From Mycolicibacterium duvalii (lineage in GTDB: Bacteria; Actinomycetota; Actinomycetes; Mycobacteriales; Mycobacteriaceae), in assembly GCF_010726645.1 (NCBI RefSeq), contig NZ_AP022563.1, forward strand, positions 2,976,001 to 3,040,000: a DNA stretch of 64,000 bases. The letters run 5' to 3'. Shown piece after piece: positions 1-9,017 of this stretch. Both the position numbers and the translations under genes were made by a program. How positions within the stretch are numbered: the stretch's first letter is position 1; each line of letters starts with the position of its first letter. Under the pieces are notes generated by a model. That model searched no databases, was not told the DNA's origin, and saw only the letters and a program-made list of their open reading frames with translations.

Positions 1-26
1 AACTTCACCACCCGAAAGTAACTCGC

Positions 27-1982
27 GTGCACCCTGCCACTCCGCCGTCGGCGATCCTTCGGGTGTTGGTCGCGACGGCGGCCCTGCTGTGGGCGATGCT
101 GCCCGGCGCCGGCCCGGCGCTCGCCCAGCCCGAGGCAGGCCCCGCCGAAATCAGCCTGGGGTGGCGCGATCTCGGTCTGGCGCCGGACATGCTGTTGGGC
201 ACCAACACCGCCACGGAGTTCACCGTTCCGGTGCCGGCGGGGCTTAACGCGGTGCGGTTGCGCGGCGTGATGCGCGCTCCGACCAACATCGGCGCCGGTT
301 TCCTCGAGGTCAGCGATCGCAGCGGCCGGCTGCTGGCGGCGGTGGACCTGCCGGCGATGGCGGCCGCGCAGGCGGCGGTGCCGTTGGACATCGACGTCGC
401 CGCCGCGCAGGTGCAGGACTCCTCGATCGGATTGTCGTTCACGGTGCGGCCGACCGACCGCGCCGACCAAATCTGCGGCCCGGTACAGCAACTCGCGATC
501 AGCGAGCTGAGCATGCTCTACGTCGGCGCCGATCCCCCACCGACGACGGTGGCGAACTTCTTCCCGCCGGTGCTCGAGCAGGTGGCGGTGTATGCGCCCG
601 TCGACGCCGACGCCGCCGAGCAGCAGGCGGTGTTGGCGTTGACGTCGACGCTGAGCCGGCGCTATCAACCGATTCCGCTGGAGGTGCGGGTCGCCACCCT
701 GCCGCGCGGCGCGCTGCCGCCGCCGGCCGCGCCGCTGGAGCGGGCCGTCGTGGTGGAACGCGGACAGGCCGGCCTGCGCGTGGACAACCCCGGCGGGCCG
801 GAGGCGTTCCTGCGGATCTCGGGCCGCGGTGACGAACTGACCGCTCAGACCTCGCTGCTCGACACCGGGTTGCAGTCGCTGGCGCAGGTCACCGCTGCCC
901 GGGTCGACCAACCCGGCGCGCGTGACGACGCCGTCGGCGACACCGTGGCGTTCGCGCAGCTGGGTATCCAGGCCCGCGCCGATGTGCTGCGCAGCGCCAG
1001 CTTCAACGCCGGCGTCGACCGGGCGGCGCTGGGTTCCGGCCGGATCGAGTCGCTGCGGGTGCATCTGCTGGCCGACTACACGCCGGTGGCGCCGAAGGAT
1101 TCGGCGACGGTGACGGTGCGCTCCGGCGACGAGGTGGTCTACACCGGGATGCTCGACGAGTCCGGTCGGCTGGACACGACGTTCGAGCTGGCCGGCGCCG
1201 CCCTGCCGCAGCGCGTCGGCCTGGACTTCACGGTGACCTACACCCCGGGCCAGGAGTGCGGGCCGTTCGTCGCGCCGCTGTCGTTTCAGGTCGATCCGGA
1301 GTCGACGCTGACGGTGCGCCGCGGCGGCGGCCCGCTGCACGGTTTCGGCGCGTTCCCGTCGGAGTTCGCCGGCGACTTCTATGTCGGTCTGGACGGCAGC
1401 GGCCCCAACCAGTTGGTGCACGCCGCCGCGGTGGTGGCCGCGCTGGCCCGGCTGACGACGGCGGAGTTGACGCCGAAGGTGGTGGACTTCCGGTCGGCGG
1501 TGGACAGCGAGTCCGGCGCGCTGCTGGTGGCGAATTCGGCGGCGCTGGAACAGACTCCGCTGAACCCGCCGCTGAGCGGCAACGGCTCCTCGGTCAGCGC
1601 CGACCTGCCGGGGGCGCTGCGCGCCGAGGTCGACAACGGGCTCGGGTCGATCCAGGCGTTCGCCGACCCGGCCCGCGACCGGTCGGTGGTGCTGGTGACC
1701 ACGACGGGTGCGTGGACGCTGGTGGATCCGCTGTTCGGGTATCTGGCCGGGCTCGACGGCGGCTGGTCGGCACTGTCGGGGGACGTGCTGGCCGCCGGGA
1801 CCGCCGGAGTGCCGACCGACCTGTCGATCCGCGGCGCCGACGCCCCGGTGGATGACGAAACCGCCGGGGAGTCGCGGGTGCCGTGGCTGTGGATCGCGCT
1901 CGCGGTGCTGGTCGTTGCGGCGGTCGCGACGCTCGGGCTCTGGGCGTGGTCGCGTCGGCGCTCCACCGACCGGGACGCCTGA
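27..1982 (+). CDS. BcsB-like secreted, C-terminally anchored polysaccharide-synthase accessory protein
   Basis: 651 residues from a GTG start preceded by a weak purine stretch (GAAAG). The frame is open to the window edge, so the true start could lie upstream. Residues 1-33 form a signal peptide (hydrophobic run ending in ALAQ). A single membrane segment lies near residues 619-642, followed by an Arg-rich tail. This is the topology of BcsB, the extracytoplasmic partner of cellulose-synthase-type glycosyltransferases. Two similar halves each carry a CGP motif (Cys150 in QICGP, Cys411 in QECGP), fitting the duplicated carbohydrate-binding/flavodoxin-like architecture of BcsB. No synthase (BcsA/GT2) is inside the window; it may lie upstream. 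The substrate is unknown. The family call rests on topology and pattern, not on a search. Confidence 0.6.
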   Translation: MHPATPPSAILRVLVATAALLWAMLPGAGPALAQPEAGPAEISLGWRDLGLAPDMLLGTNTATEFTVPVPAGLNAVRLRGVMRAPTNIGAGFLEVSDRSGRLLAAVDLPAMAAAQAAVPLDIDVAAAQVQDSSIGLSFTVRPTDRADQICGPVQQLAISELSMLYVGADPPPTTVANFFPPVLEQVAVYAPVDADAAEQQAVLALTSTLSRRYQPIPLEVRVATLPRGALPPPAAPLERAVVVERGQAGLRVDNPGGPEAFLRISGRGDELTAQTSLLDTGLQSLAQVTAARVDQPGARDDAVGDTVAFAQLGIQARADVLRSASFNAGVDRAALGSGRIESLRVHLLADYTPVAPKDSATVTVRSGDEVVYTGMLDESGRLDTTFELAGAALPQRVGLDFTVTYTPGQECGPFVAPLSFQVDPESTLTVRRGGGPLHGFGAFPSEFAGDFYVGLDGSGPNQLVHAAAVVAALARLTTAELTPKVVDFRSAVDSESGALLVANSAALEQTPLNPPLSGNGSSVSADLPGALRAEVDNGLGSIQAFADPARDRSVVLVTTTGAWTLVDPLFGYLAGLDGGWSALSGDVLAAGTAGVPTDLSIRGADAPVDDETAGESRVPWLWIALAVLVVAAVATLGLWAWSRRRSTDRDA

Positions 1983-1986
1983 CGCG

Positions 1987-3120
1987 TCAGCGGCGCGGCA
2001 GTTCGGCGCAGATCGCCTCGGCCGCGGCGTGGGTCGGGATTTCGGCTTGCCGTCGGTGGACGTGGGTGTGGCCGCGGGCCTGCAGGCCGGCGCGGGCCGC
2101 GTCGTCGAGGCAATAGCGGCGCAGCAGCGCCGCGAGTTCCTGCGGGTCGTACGGGTCGAAGTAGTCGGCGCCGTCGCCGCAGGTCTCCCGCAGCGGCGGG
2201 ATGCGGGAGGACAGCACCGCGGTGCCCGACGCCATCGCTTCCAGCGGCGGCAGCCCGGCCCCTTCGTTCAGCGACGGCATCACCAGCAGGTCGGCGGCGG
2301 CGACCAGGGCGTGCAGGGCGTCGAAGTCCAGCCGGCCGATCATCTGCACGCGCTCCCCCAGCGTGGTGGCCAGTTCGTGGACGCGCTCGTCGAGCATCTT
2401 CACCGAGGCGCCGCTGCCCGCGATCACCAGCCGATGCGGGATGTCGTGCTGCACCTGGGCGTACGCCTCGAGCAGCAGCGGCAGGTTCTTGTGGCGCTTG
2501 ACGTTGCCGAGGTAGAGCAGAAACTTGTCCTGCACCGGTGATCGGCCGGGGTCGGCGGGCTGGAGCCACTGCGGCCCGACCGGGATCGGAGTGACGACGA
2601 ACCGCGCGGACGGCACGTAGGCGGCCAGCGCATCGGCGGCGGCCTGCGACGGGCTGAACAGGATGCGGGCGCGGCGGGCGTCGAGGCCCAGCATCGCGCG
2701 GGCGTAGGCGCGCCGCAGATTGCTCTGGCCGCTGATCTCGGTCGGCAGCAGGTGGTTGTCATCGTGCACGGTGATGAAGGCCAGCACGTCGCGGTGGCGC
2801 GGGCGCAGCAGCGTGAACGGGAACGGGTAGTGCGGCGTCCAGAACGCCCTGGGGCGGACGGCGTCCAGGGCGTGGTCCCAGGCCCGCTGTTCGTGCAGGG
2901 AGTACATCGGCGCGTTGGTCGGGTCGGAGTAGACGACGCTGGTGGTGGCGCCGACGTCTGGGGCGTAGTCCCGGTCGGCGAGCACGGCCAGGGTGCGGCC
3001 GTGGCGTGCGAAGACATCTTCGAGCGCCGGAATCTGCACGGTGATGTAGGTGCCGATGCCGCTCTGGTCGATGTGGCGGGCATCGAACAGCAGATCGACG
3101 CGCTCCCCCGGTGTGCCCAA
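1987..3120 (-). CDS. GT4-family glycosyltransferase
   Basis: 377 residues, TTG start with a GGGGGAG purine run just upstream. The C-terminal half is a GT-B nucleotide-sugar domain of the GT4 family, with the retaining-transferase E-x7-E region near residues 283-297 (NEGAGLPPLEAMASG) and the preceding LLYLGNVKRHKN motif that normally opens the domain. It would transfer a sugar, probably mannose or another hexose, from a nucleotide donor in the cytoplasm. The gene is convergent with the BcsB-like gene (4-nt gap) and is followed upstream by the PH-domain gene on the same strand. The acceptor cannot be told from sequence. Confidence 0.85.
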   Translation of the reverse strand: MGTPGERVDLLFDARHIDQSGIGTYITVQIPALEDVFARHGRTLAVLADRDYAPDVGATTSVVYSDPTNAPMYSLHEQRAWDHALDAVRPRAFWTPHYPFPFTLLRPRHRDVLAFITVHDDNHLLPTEISGQSNLRRAYARAMLGLDARRARILFSPSQAAADALAAYVPSARFVVTPIPVGPQWLQPADPGRSPVQDKFLLYLGNVKRHKNLPLLLEAYAQVQHDIPHRLVIAGSGASVKMLDERVHELATTLGERVQMIGRLDFDALHALVAAADLLVMPSLNEGAGLPPLEAMASGTAVLSSRIPPLRETCGDGADYFDPYDPQELAALLRRYCLDDAARAGLQARGHTHVHRRQAEIPTHAAAEAICAELPRR

Positions 3121-3147
3121 TGCTCCCCCTCGTGTGTCGGTTCGAGG

Positions 3148-3666
3148 TTAGCTCGGTGATTCCTCCGAGCCGAGCGTGTCGAAGACCTCGTGATACAGCA
3201 GTGAGTGCACGCGTTCCACCTGCGGAATGTCGGTGAACTCCAACGGATCCTGCGATGCCGACTCGATGATCAGCGTGCCCTTACGGAACATCCGGTCGAT
3301 CAGGCCGTGGGTGAACTCGACGCTGTTGATGCGCGCCAGCGGGATGTCGATGCCCGACCGGGTGAGCAGCCCGTGGCGGAACATCACCCGTCGGTCGGTG
3401 ATCACGAAGTGGGTGGTCCACCAGCTCAGGAACGGCCAGATGGCCAGCCAGCCGATCAGGACGAACCAGACGGCGGCGATGACCAGGAACACCACGTTCT
3501 TTGCCGTCGGCTCCCACGCCAGTGTGTTGACGTAGCCGGCCAGCAGCGACGCGGCCGCGGTCGCGATGATCAGGATGAGTGCTGCCGGGACCAGCCGCCC
3601 CCAGTGCGGATGGCGATGCAGCACCACATGTTCGTCTCTGGCCAGCACGTTCTCGGGATAGCCCAC
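3148..3666 (-). CDS. PH-domain (bPH2/YdbS-type) membrane protein, Rv3278c-like
   Basis: 172 residues, GTG start (reads V/M-GYPENVLARDEHVVLH). Two adjacent hydrophobic segments (about residues 27-47 and 57-77) are followed by a bacterial PH-like domain containing VITDRRVMFRHGLLTRSGIDIP and LIIESASQ, typical of the YdbS/bPH2 group. It matches the M. tuberculosis Rv3278c family in length and layout. In M. tuberculosis it lies next to birA and accD5; here accD5 is about 35 kb away, so this gene marks the left backbone edge of the polysaccharide island. A divergent N-terminal remnant of a second copy lies at 5526-5642. Function is unknown; membrane association is clear. Confidence 0.85.
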   Translation of the reverse strand: MGYPENVLARDEHVVLHRHPHWGRLVPAALILIIATAAASLLAGYVNTLAWEPTAKNVVFLVIAAVWFVLIGWLAIWPFLSWWTTHFVITDRRVMFRHGLLTRSGIDIPLARINSVEFTHGLIDRMFRKGTLIIESASQDPLEFTDIPQVERVHSLLYHEVFDTLGSEESPS

Positions 3667-3970
3667 GCGTGCACTTTACTGAGAAGCGGGCCGTTGGTCG
3701 CGGTCATTGCTACAGCTCCGCAACACAGGCCGCTGCCGGACTTCAGGAATTTGCCAGGAAGTAGACAGCGGAAGCGTAGATTCTTCCTTGTGCCTCAGGG
3801 GGATTGCCGGTGCGGACACGACCGGGCGGCTCACGAACACTATCGAGCGGGAACGGACTGTTCTGTGTGTGAGTGCGTGCGGTTCCGATTGGCCGGAATG
3901 GATTTCCGGGATCGAGTAAAGCATTGGGTGAGTCGCGCCCTCGGGCTCTAGCGACTATCCGATTCTCCGC
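3667..3970. other. Intergenic stretch, no gene recognised
   Basis: 304 bases between the PH-domain gene and the sugar-transferase remnant. Several short open frames exist, but none has a recognisable protein pattern. It may hold the promoter of the minus-strand PH-domain gene, but I see no clear -10/-35 pair. Confidence 0.5.
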
Positions 3971-4102
3971 CTAGTAGGCGCCGGAGTGGTTGAACATCGC
4001 CTTAACCGTTTTAAGGGCGATGAGCAGGTCGGAGATCATCGACCAGTTCTCGACGTAGAACAGGTCGAGGCGCACCGTGTCTTCCCATGACAGGTCCGAC
4101 CA
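3971..4102 (-). pseudogene. C-terminal remnant of a WbaP-type sugar transferase
   Basis: The minus strand encodes WSDLSWEDTVRLDLFYVENW and continues to KTVKAMFNHSGAY and a stop. This is almost residue for residue the last 43 or so codons of the complete sugar transferase at 5740-7233 (SDLSWEDSVRLDLFYVENW ... KTIKAVFSHSGAY). Homology stops abruptly on the upstream side, after which the frame (MGGRRFQTASRR...) matches nothing. It is therefore a truncated second copy, not a gene. Small differences (T/S, V/I, M/V, N/S) show it is a diverged homologue rather than a fresh duplication. It forms one half of a duplicated island boundary, with the PH-gene remnant at 5526-5642. Confidence 0.9.
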
Positions 4103-4214
4103 GACCGGGCGCTGACCTACCGAAGCAATGCGCCGCCTCGACGCGGTCTGAAACCGTCTACCGCCCACTAATTAACGACGTCAACGCGCCTACTTGACAA
4201 TGAAAGGCGTGATC

Positions 4215-5498
4215 TTACTGAAGCGACCGCGTCGAACGGGAACTGCGCTCAACCTCTTCCGACTGATCATTCGGCGCCAACGATCTGATCAAGTTTATCC
4301 ACTGCTCAACGGCCGCATCTTCGTCGAGCACCGATTCGCGATATCGACGCCCGTTGCGACCGAATTGTTCGGCCGCCTTCGCATCGGCGGTCACGGCGAG
4401 TACTGCGTCAACAAGTTCGTCAGGAGCACCAGCGCGCACCACGATCCCGGCGTCGGCCGCCAGGACTTCTGAGGCGGTTATACCCTCGGCCGCGGTGGCG
4501 GCGACGATGGGGCGCCCGGCATCGAAATAGGACGTGAGCTTGCTCGGCACCGCCATCGCAGCAACGCCCGGCTTTTCGTTGACCAGGAGGACATCGGCAG
4601 CGCAGAGGGCGAATCGATACTCTGCGTCGTCCAGCGGATCGACGAAGGTTAGTCGCGAGATACCGCGGGCTAGCTCCTGCAGCTTGGCTCGCTCACCACC
4701 GTCCCCGACGAGAAAGAAGTGGATGGGTGCGCCGCGCTGCTCTGCGACACGCGCCGCGGCGACAATCGTTTCTAGGCCCTGCTTGGCGCCCATATTCCCG
4801 GTGTGGACCGCTATCACTTCGCCCGCCGGCCAACCCAGCTCCGCTTTTGCCGCGGTGGCGTCCATTGGGTCTGTCTTCGGCAGATGCGTCCAATTTCGCA
4901 CCACGACCACTTTCGACTTGTCGATCCCAAGATGCTCAATCAAGAAATCCGCGAACCGCTGGTGGATGACGACAACACGGTCTGCGCTGCGCAACGTTCT
5001 CGATTCCGTCCACTGGGTGATGCGGTGGGCGGTTCGACCACCCTCACTCGTCTCGGCCATCCCAAGTGAGTAGATGTCCTGTACCCAAATGATCAAAGGA
5101 GTCCGCCGCGGGCTCAGTCGCTTCTTAAAAACGGCAAAAGCCGTGGAGAATAAGGAAGGCGACACTGCGATTGTCACTCCTGGACGACCCCAGCGTGCGA
5201 ACACCAACCGAATACCAAAGCTTAGTTCCGAAATCAAGCGGCGGACCCCCCGGGGTGGGTGTGGCACGTAGTGAAGGCGGCGGTGCACGTCGACCCCGTC
5301 AATGGTTTCCGTGTAACTCCAGTTGCCGTATCCGTCAAGGATCTTCCATTGCGGATAGTGAGGATGGGCCACGTGCGCCTCCACGCGGAACCCCCGGCGT
5401 CGCAGCCCAACGGCGAGGCCACCTGTATACGGCGCGATGCCCGTGTGCTCCGGTGGATAGTTCAACCCGAGTATCGCGATGTCAGGACGAGACGGCAT
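4215..5498 (-). CDS. WcaI-like GT4 glycosyltransferase
   Basis: 427 residues, ATG start. The N-terminus (IAILGLNYPPEHTGIAPYTG) is the hallmark of the WcaI/colanic-acid type of GT4 enzymes, which carry an N-terminal GT4-like acceptor domain followed by a nucleotide-sugar domain. The C-terminal domain contains VIAVHTGNMGAKQGLETIV and VLLVNEKPGVAAMAVPSK. In colanic acid synthesis WcaI-type enzymes add a sugar (fucose has been proposed) to the lipid-linked repeat unit; this fits the GDP-fucose genes at 29.2-31.3 kb but is inference. The gene lies between two boundary remnants, so it probably arrived with the duplicated segment. Usual length for the family. Confidence 0.85.
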   Translation of the reverse strand: MPSRPDIAILGLNYPPEHTGIAPYTGGLAVGLRRRGFRVEAHVAHPHYPQWKILDGYGNWSYTETIDGVDVHRRLHYVPHPPRGVRRLISELSFGIRLVFARWGRPGVTIAVSPSLFSTAFAVFKKRLSPRRTPLIIWVQDIYSLGMAETSEGGRTAHRITQWTESRTLRSADRVVVIHQRFADFLIEHLGIDKSKVVVVRNWTHLPKTDPMDATAAKAELGWPAGEVIAVHTGNMGAKQGLETIVAAARVAEQRGAPIHFFLVGDGGERAKLQELARGISRLTFVDPLDDAEYRFALCAADVLLVNEKPGVAAMAVPSKLTSYFDAGRPIVAATAAEGITASEVLAADAGIVVRAGAPDELVDAVLAVTADAKAAEQFGRNGRRYRESVLDEDAAVEQWINLIRSLAPNDQSEEVERSSRSTRSLQ

Positions 5499-5525
5499 AG
5501 CAACAAAGCCTAGGAGTCTGCTGAA

Positions 5526-5642
5526 TTAGGGGGAGGGCGGGTGGGCGCTCGGCAACTCGCGCAATCTGCGGCGCTCCCAGTGCAGGCGGCGGTCCGAGAC
5601 GACGCGCTCGTCGGTGCGCAGCACGTTCCCGGGGTAACCCAC
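5526..5642 (-). pseudogene. N-terminal remnant of a second PH-domain (Rv3278c-like) gene
   Basis: The minus strand from a GTG at 5642 reads GYPGNVLRTDERVVSDRR, then LHWERRR, and stops after 38 codons. It aligns with the start of the intact PH-domain protein (GYPENVLARDEHVVLHRHPHW). The rest of the gene, including membrane segments and PH domain, is gone. Codon-level divergence shows it came from a different strain or species rather than from recent duplication of the local gene. The fragment lies on the same side of the complete sugar transferase as the intact PH gene does of the truncated sugar transferase, so both junctions have the same order. Confidence 0.85.
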
Positions 5643-5739
5643 GGGGAAACTCTACTCACGGGCCTGCTGCAGCAACAGGTGACATCTGAGTTGGCTGGCC
5701 CTGGGTCGGTGGGCACCGTCACGTCGGTTTCCAGGCGAT

Positions 5740-7233
5740 TTAATAGGCACCAGAGTGACTGAATACGGCCTTGATGGTCTTCAAAGCAATTAGAAGGTCG
5801 GAGATCATCGACCAATTCTCGACGTAGAAAAGATCAAGGCGCACGGAGTCTTCCCAGGAGAGGTCGGACCGCCCGCTGACCTGCCAAAGCCCGGTGATGC
5901 CGGGCCGAACCAGCAGTCGCTTCATCGCACGCTCGTCGTAAGTTTGGACCTCCTTACCGAGGGGTGGACGAGGACCGACGACACTCATGTCACGCTTTAG
6001 AACATTGATGAATTGCGGCAGCTCGTCAATACTAAACTTGCGCAGCAGCCTTCCCACAGGCGTGACGCGAGGATCCTGCCGGATCTTGAAGAGCACTCCC
6101 CCTTCGCTCTCGTTGAGTGTGGCCAGCTTCTCAACCATCTTGTCGGCGCCGTCGAACATTGTTCGAAACTTGATCATCTCAAACGGCTTACCGTCAAGCC
6201 CAATGCGTTCAGCACGGTAGAAGACTGGGCCTCGGCTGGTTAGCTTGATCGCGAGACCGACTAAGACAAGGAATGGAAGTCCGCACAGTAGGACTGTGAT
6301 CGCAAAAGTGATATCGAAGAATCGCTTCTGGAAGCGCTTCGCCCCGCTGTATTGCGGCTTCTCGACATGAATAAGGGGAAGACCACAGACCGGACGCATT
6401 TGAAGGCGCGGACCAGCTACATCGACGACACCCGGTGACACCAGCAGATCGATGTCCAGCTTCTCCAGCTCCCACGATAAATCACGCATCCCACGACCAT
6501 CGAGTCGCTCGGTAGCCGTGACGGCGACGGCGTGACTACCAGTCGCAAGGACAGCGCCCACCACGTTCGACTCGTCACCAAAGGTGGGGACGGAGCCGAC
6601 ACCAGGCACCTCCACCGAGTGGCGCTGGATCGGGCCTGGAACACAGGCACCCACGACCTGATACTCGGAGGCCGGCTCACGGGCCAAGGACTTGGTCAGG
6701 TCGCGCACCGCCGCGCTATTGCCAACAACCAAAACGCGAGTGATGCATCGCCCATGTCGCCGCCGGGTAGCCGCGACGATCTGCCGCGCTGCCCAACGCC
6801 CCAAGCTGAGCAGCAGCAAACCCACAGGGAGTGCGATCATCAGGTACCCACGCGCGATTTCCAGCTTGAACAGCATTGAGACGATCGCAACGAACCCGAA
6901 TACGGACATGGTCGCTAGCCAGACGCGGCGATATTCTTCCGCGCCGGAACCAATCACCCGCGTGGACCGCGACCGGTTGATCGACAGCGCTGCCATCCAC
7001 GTCGCGACTATCAACGCCGATACCACCGTGTAGTTCCAGACCAGCCCGGCCTGTTCCAACCCCTGCAACGTTGCACCGAAACGGAGGCATTGAGCGAGAC
7101 CGACGGCGAGGACGATTGCCACCAAGTCAACTGCGACAAGTCGCAGCGCATACGCCTGCTGCCACGTCGGAATCTTGCCTGGTATCGCAACCATGTTAGC
7201 TGATGCCGATACGTGCTCGTTTAGCGCTGTCAC
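5740..7233 (-). CDS. Initiating polyprenyl-phosphate sugar-1-phosphate transferase (WbaP/CpsE type)
   Basis: 497 residues. It begins the repeat unit by moving a sugar-1-phosphate from a UDP-sugar to the polyprenyl-phosphate carrier at the cytoplasmic membrane. The first 110 or so residues carry four hydrophobic segments. A central Rossmann-like CoA-binding region follows, then a further membrane segment, then the catalytic bacterial sugar-transferase domain from about residue 300 (KRFFDITFAITVLLCGLPFL, FEMIKFRTM, FSIDELPQFINVLKRDMSVV, GPRPPL, RPGITGLWQVSGRSDLSW). The C-terminal SGAY ending is typical. Together with the flippase and polymerase this marks the locus as Wzx/Wzy-dependent. The first sugar (glucose, galactose or other) cannot be read from sequence. 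Confidence 0.93.
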   Translation of the reverse strand: MTALNEHVSASANMVAIPGKIPTWQQAYALRLVAVDLVAIVLAVGLAQCLRFGATLQGLEQAGLVWNYTVVSALIVATWMAALSINRSRSTRVIGSGAEEYRRVWLATMSVFGFVAIVSMLFKLEIARGYLMIALPVGLLLLSLGRWAARQIVAATRRRHGRCITRVLVVGNSAAVRDLTKSLAREPASEYQVVGACVPGPIQRHSVEVPGVGSVPTFGDESNVVGAVLATGSHAVAVTATERLDGRGMRDLSWELEKLDIDLLVSPGVVDVAGPRLQMRPVCGLPLIHVEKPQYSGAKRFQKRFFDITFAITVLLCGLPFLVLVGLAIKLTSRGPVFYRAERIGLDGKPFEMIKFRTMFDGADKMVEKLATLNESEGGVLFKIRQDPRVTPVGRLLRKFSIDELPQFINVLKRDMSVVGPRPPLGKEVQTYDERAMKRLLVRPGITGLWQVSGRSDLSWEDSVRLDLFYVENWSMISDLLIALKTIKAVFSHSGAY

Positions 7234-7446
7234 TATCCCCCCGCACTCTCCCCTTGGTTAGGGACTTTAGCCCAACAGGAGCGATGTTCTCAACAGTTCG
7301 GCTTGTTCGCTCAGCGCCTAGCGAGATCGACACCTCGATGAAGAACAAATAACGGTTTCGCTACATCCGCCGTGACGGGCAAGCCCCGAAATGCTCGTGC
7401 TAGGTGACTCGGAAATGGCCTGCGAAACCTGCCCCGCGACCTGCAC

Positions 7447-8052
7447 CTAACGTTCGTTACCGCCAGCGCACCTTGATGTGCGAGCAAAGAGGGCCATGAC
7501 AGGCGGTAGAAGCTCGACTATCAAGGATCCGGCCATCTCGTAGGCCTCTGCCCCGTGCCCCATCGGATCTGGCACGTCGGCTACATCCGATCCAACCAGA
7601 TGCGAGCGGAGTCGCGAGAGGTCCGCAATGGTGACGGCGCCGCATGCAGATACGAGCCGAGCCACCTCCGCGAGCATAAACGTATGGTGAAGTTTGCTCG
7701 GCGCCAGTTCGAGGACGGCGTCCCTGTGCGCTCTGGTCATAGTCACAATGAGATCGGCGGGCGCGGCAATTCTGGCCGTAAGTTGCCTCGCAGCGAAGGC
7801 AGATGCATCGCCACCCAATCGTTCAAGAACTCGCGCTGCGTCGGCATGAATGGGATGGCCGATGACCGCCCGAGTGCCTGCGCTCGACACGGCAAAGTTC
7901 GGAATCGATAGTTCAGCGCCGGAGCGGAGCGCCAGACGCTCCGCGGTGGGCGATCTGCAGATGTTACCGGTGCAAACGAAGAGAAGATGCAGCGCAGTCT
8001 CCCAGTTGAGGAACGTGACCTGGTAGGCGTCCCCGCCTAACCTGGGCTTCAT
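7447..8052 (-). CDS. Low-molecular-weight protein-tyrosine phosphatase (Wzb-like)
   Basis: The P-loop CX5R motif is clear (LLFVCTGNICRSPTAE), and the general-acid Asp lies in VADVPDPMGHG near the C-terminus. The frame is open further upstream (to 8130), but the family always begins a few residues before LLFVCTGN, so a start at the ATG at 8052 (about 201 residues) or a CTG nearer the P-loop is more likely. Neither has a convincing ribosome-binding site. In Wzx/Wzy capsule loci the Wzb phosphatase dephosphorylates the Wzc tyrosine kinase. The kinase here is 25 kb away (33417-34901), with the same island in between. It is also related to secreted mycobacterial PtpA-type enzymes, but context favours Wzb. 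Confidence 0.85.
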   Translation of the reverse strand: MKPRLGGDAYQVTFLNWETALHLLFVCTGNICRSPTAERLALRSGAELSIPNFAVSSAGTRAVIGHPIHADAARVLERLGGDASAFAARQLTARIAAPADLIVTMTRAHRDAVLELAPSKLHHTFMLAEVARLVSACGAVTIADLSRLRSHLVGSDVADVPDPMGHGAEAYEMAGSLIVELLPPVMALFARTSRCAGGNER

Positions 8053-8130
8053 GCGACCGCGGGAACCGCTCACATAATTTAGCAGCACCGCCACGGCGTC
8101 GCAGCACGCCACACCTTCTGGGCCGACCAC

Positions 8131-9017
8131 ACCCTGGCCGCGCCACGTAGAGCAGGTGCGCTACCGTTCGTCCTCGAGACCATCGCAATACGCTACCGCC
8201 GTTACCAGTTTCGATGATGTGCCGTACACACCGTCACCCGTCACGCTCATCCGAACGCCCAATCCAAACAGACTCGCCGCCCTCATCGACGACGCCTCAC
8301 GCCGGCACCCAGGAGCGGTCAACAACCTCGCCTCAGGCACTGCTCACCGGAGCTGCCGTGGGCAACTTCAAGTGTCAGGGAGGCTGCCCGTTGACCGCAT
8401 CGCGGACAGTTAATCAAAGAACAATGAAACTGAAATAGCTTCAGCACGACGATCACCGTGCCACCACAACGACGTCGCCGAGAACCGTGGCGCCACGCCC
8501 ATCAATTCGTGCAGAGCTTCGCTCGTGGCTCACTCCTAGACCAACACCGACGACGCCGATCTCCTCATCCACAGCGACGTGCAAGCCTCGCCGGGACCCA
8601 TCTGCTGGCGGCGATCAATGCTCGCCAGACCCAGATGCAGACCTGCACCTTGATCCGTTCCGCGCGGCGATGCATGCAAACATCGTCATGGCGTAAATAT
8701 CGCAGGCTCGCAGCGCTCCGAAGCGGCGTCCGCCGCCTGGCAGGTAGCTACCTGGGAAAACGCTCTGCGCAACGACTCAACCCGCATTGGATACCAACGT
8801 CTGAACCAAGTATTTAAGAAGGCGGTCATTGTCCGCATGCCCAGCCACGCTGCGGCCCGGTCTTTGCCGCTCGACGTCGCGCCGAAGACGCACCACCGGA
8901 CGATTGTGCGATGCCTTAAGGCGGCATCAGCGCCAAACCCATTGACCGCTCACTGCAGCACACACCTCCAGAACCACCTACGCACACCAGATAGGGGCCC
9001 GGGAAGTCCGAAGTCGT
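8131..9017. other. Gene-poor stretch, nothing recognised
   Basis: About 890 bases. Open frames on the plus strand (around 8156-8440 and 8458-8817) are rich in Arg, Pro and Ser with no domain pattern, and look like non-coding DNA or an eroded mobile element. I could not match it to a specific transposase. Confidence 0.4.

Noticed and set aside
1379-2569. Minus-strand frame spanning the end of the BcsB-like gene and the GT4 gene
   Set aside because: It runs across two real genes in other frames and has a Pro/Arg/Ser-rich, domain-free translation.
8131-9017. Possible small genes in the gap after the phosphatase
   Set aside because: Frames are short, Arg/Pro/Ser-rich, on several strands, and show no ribosome-binding site or known motif.
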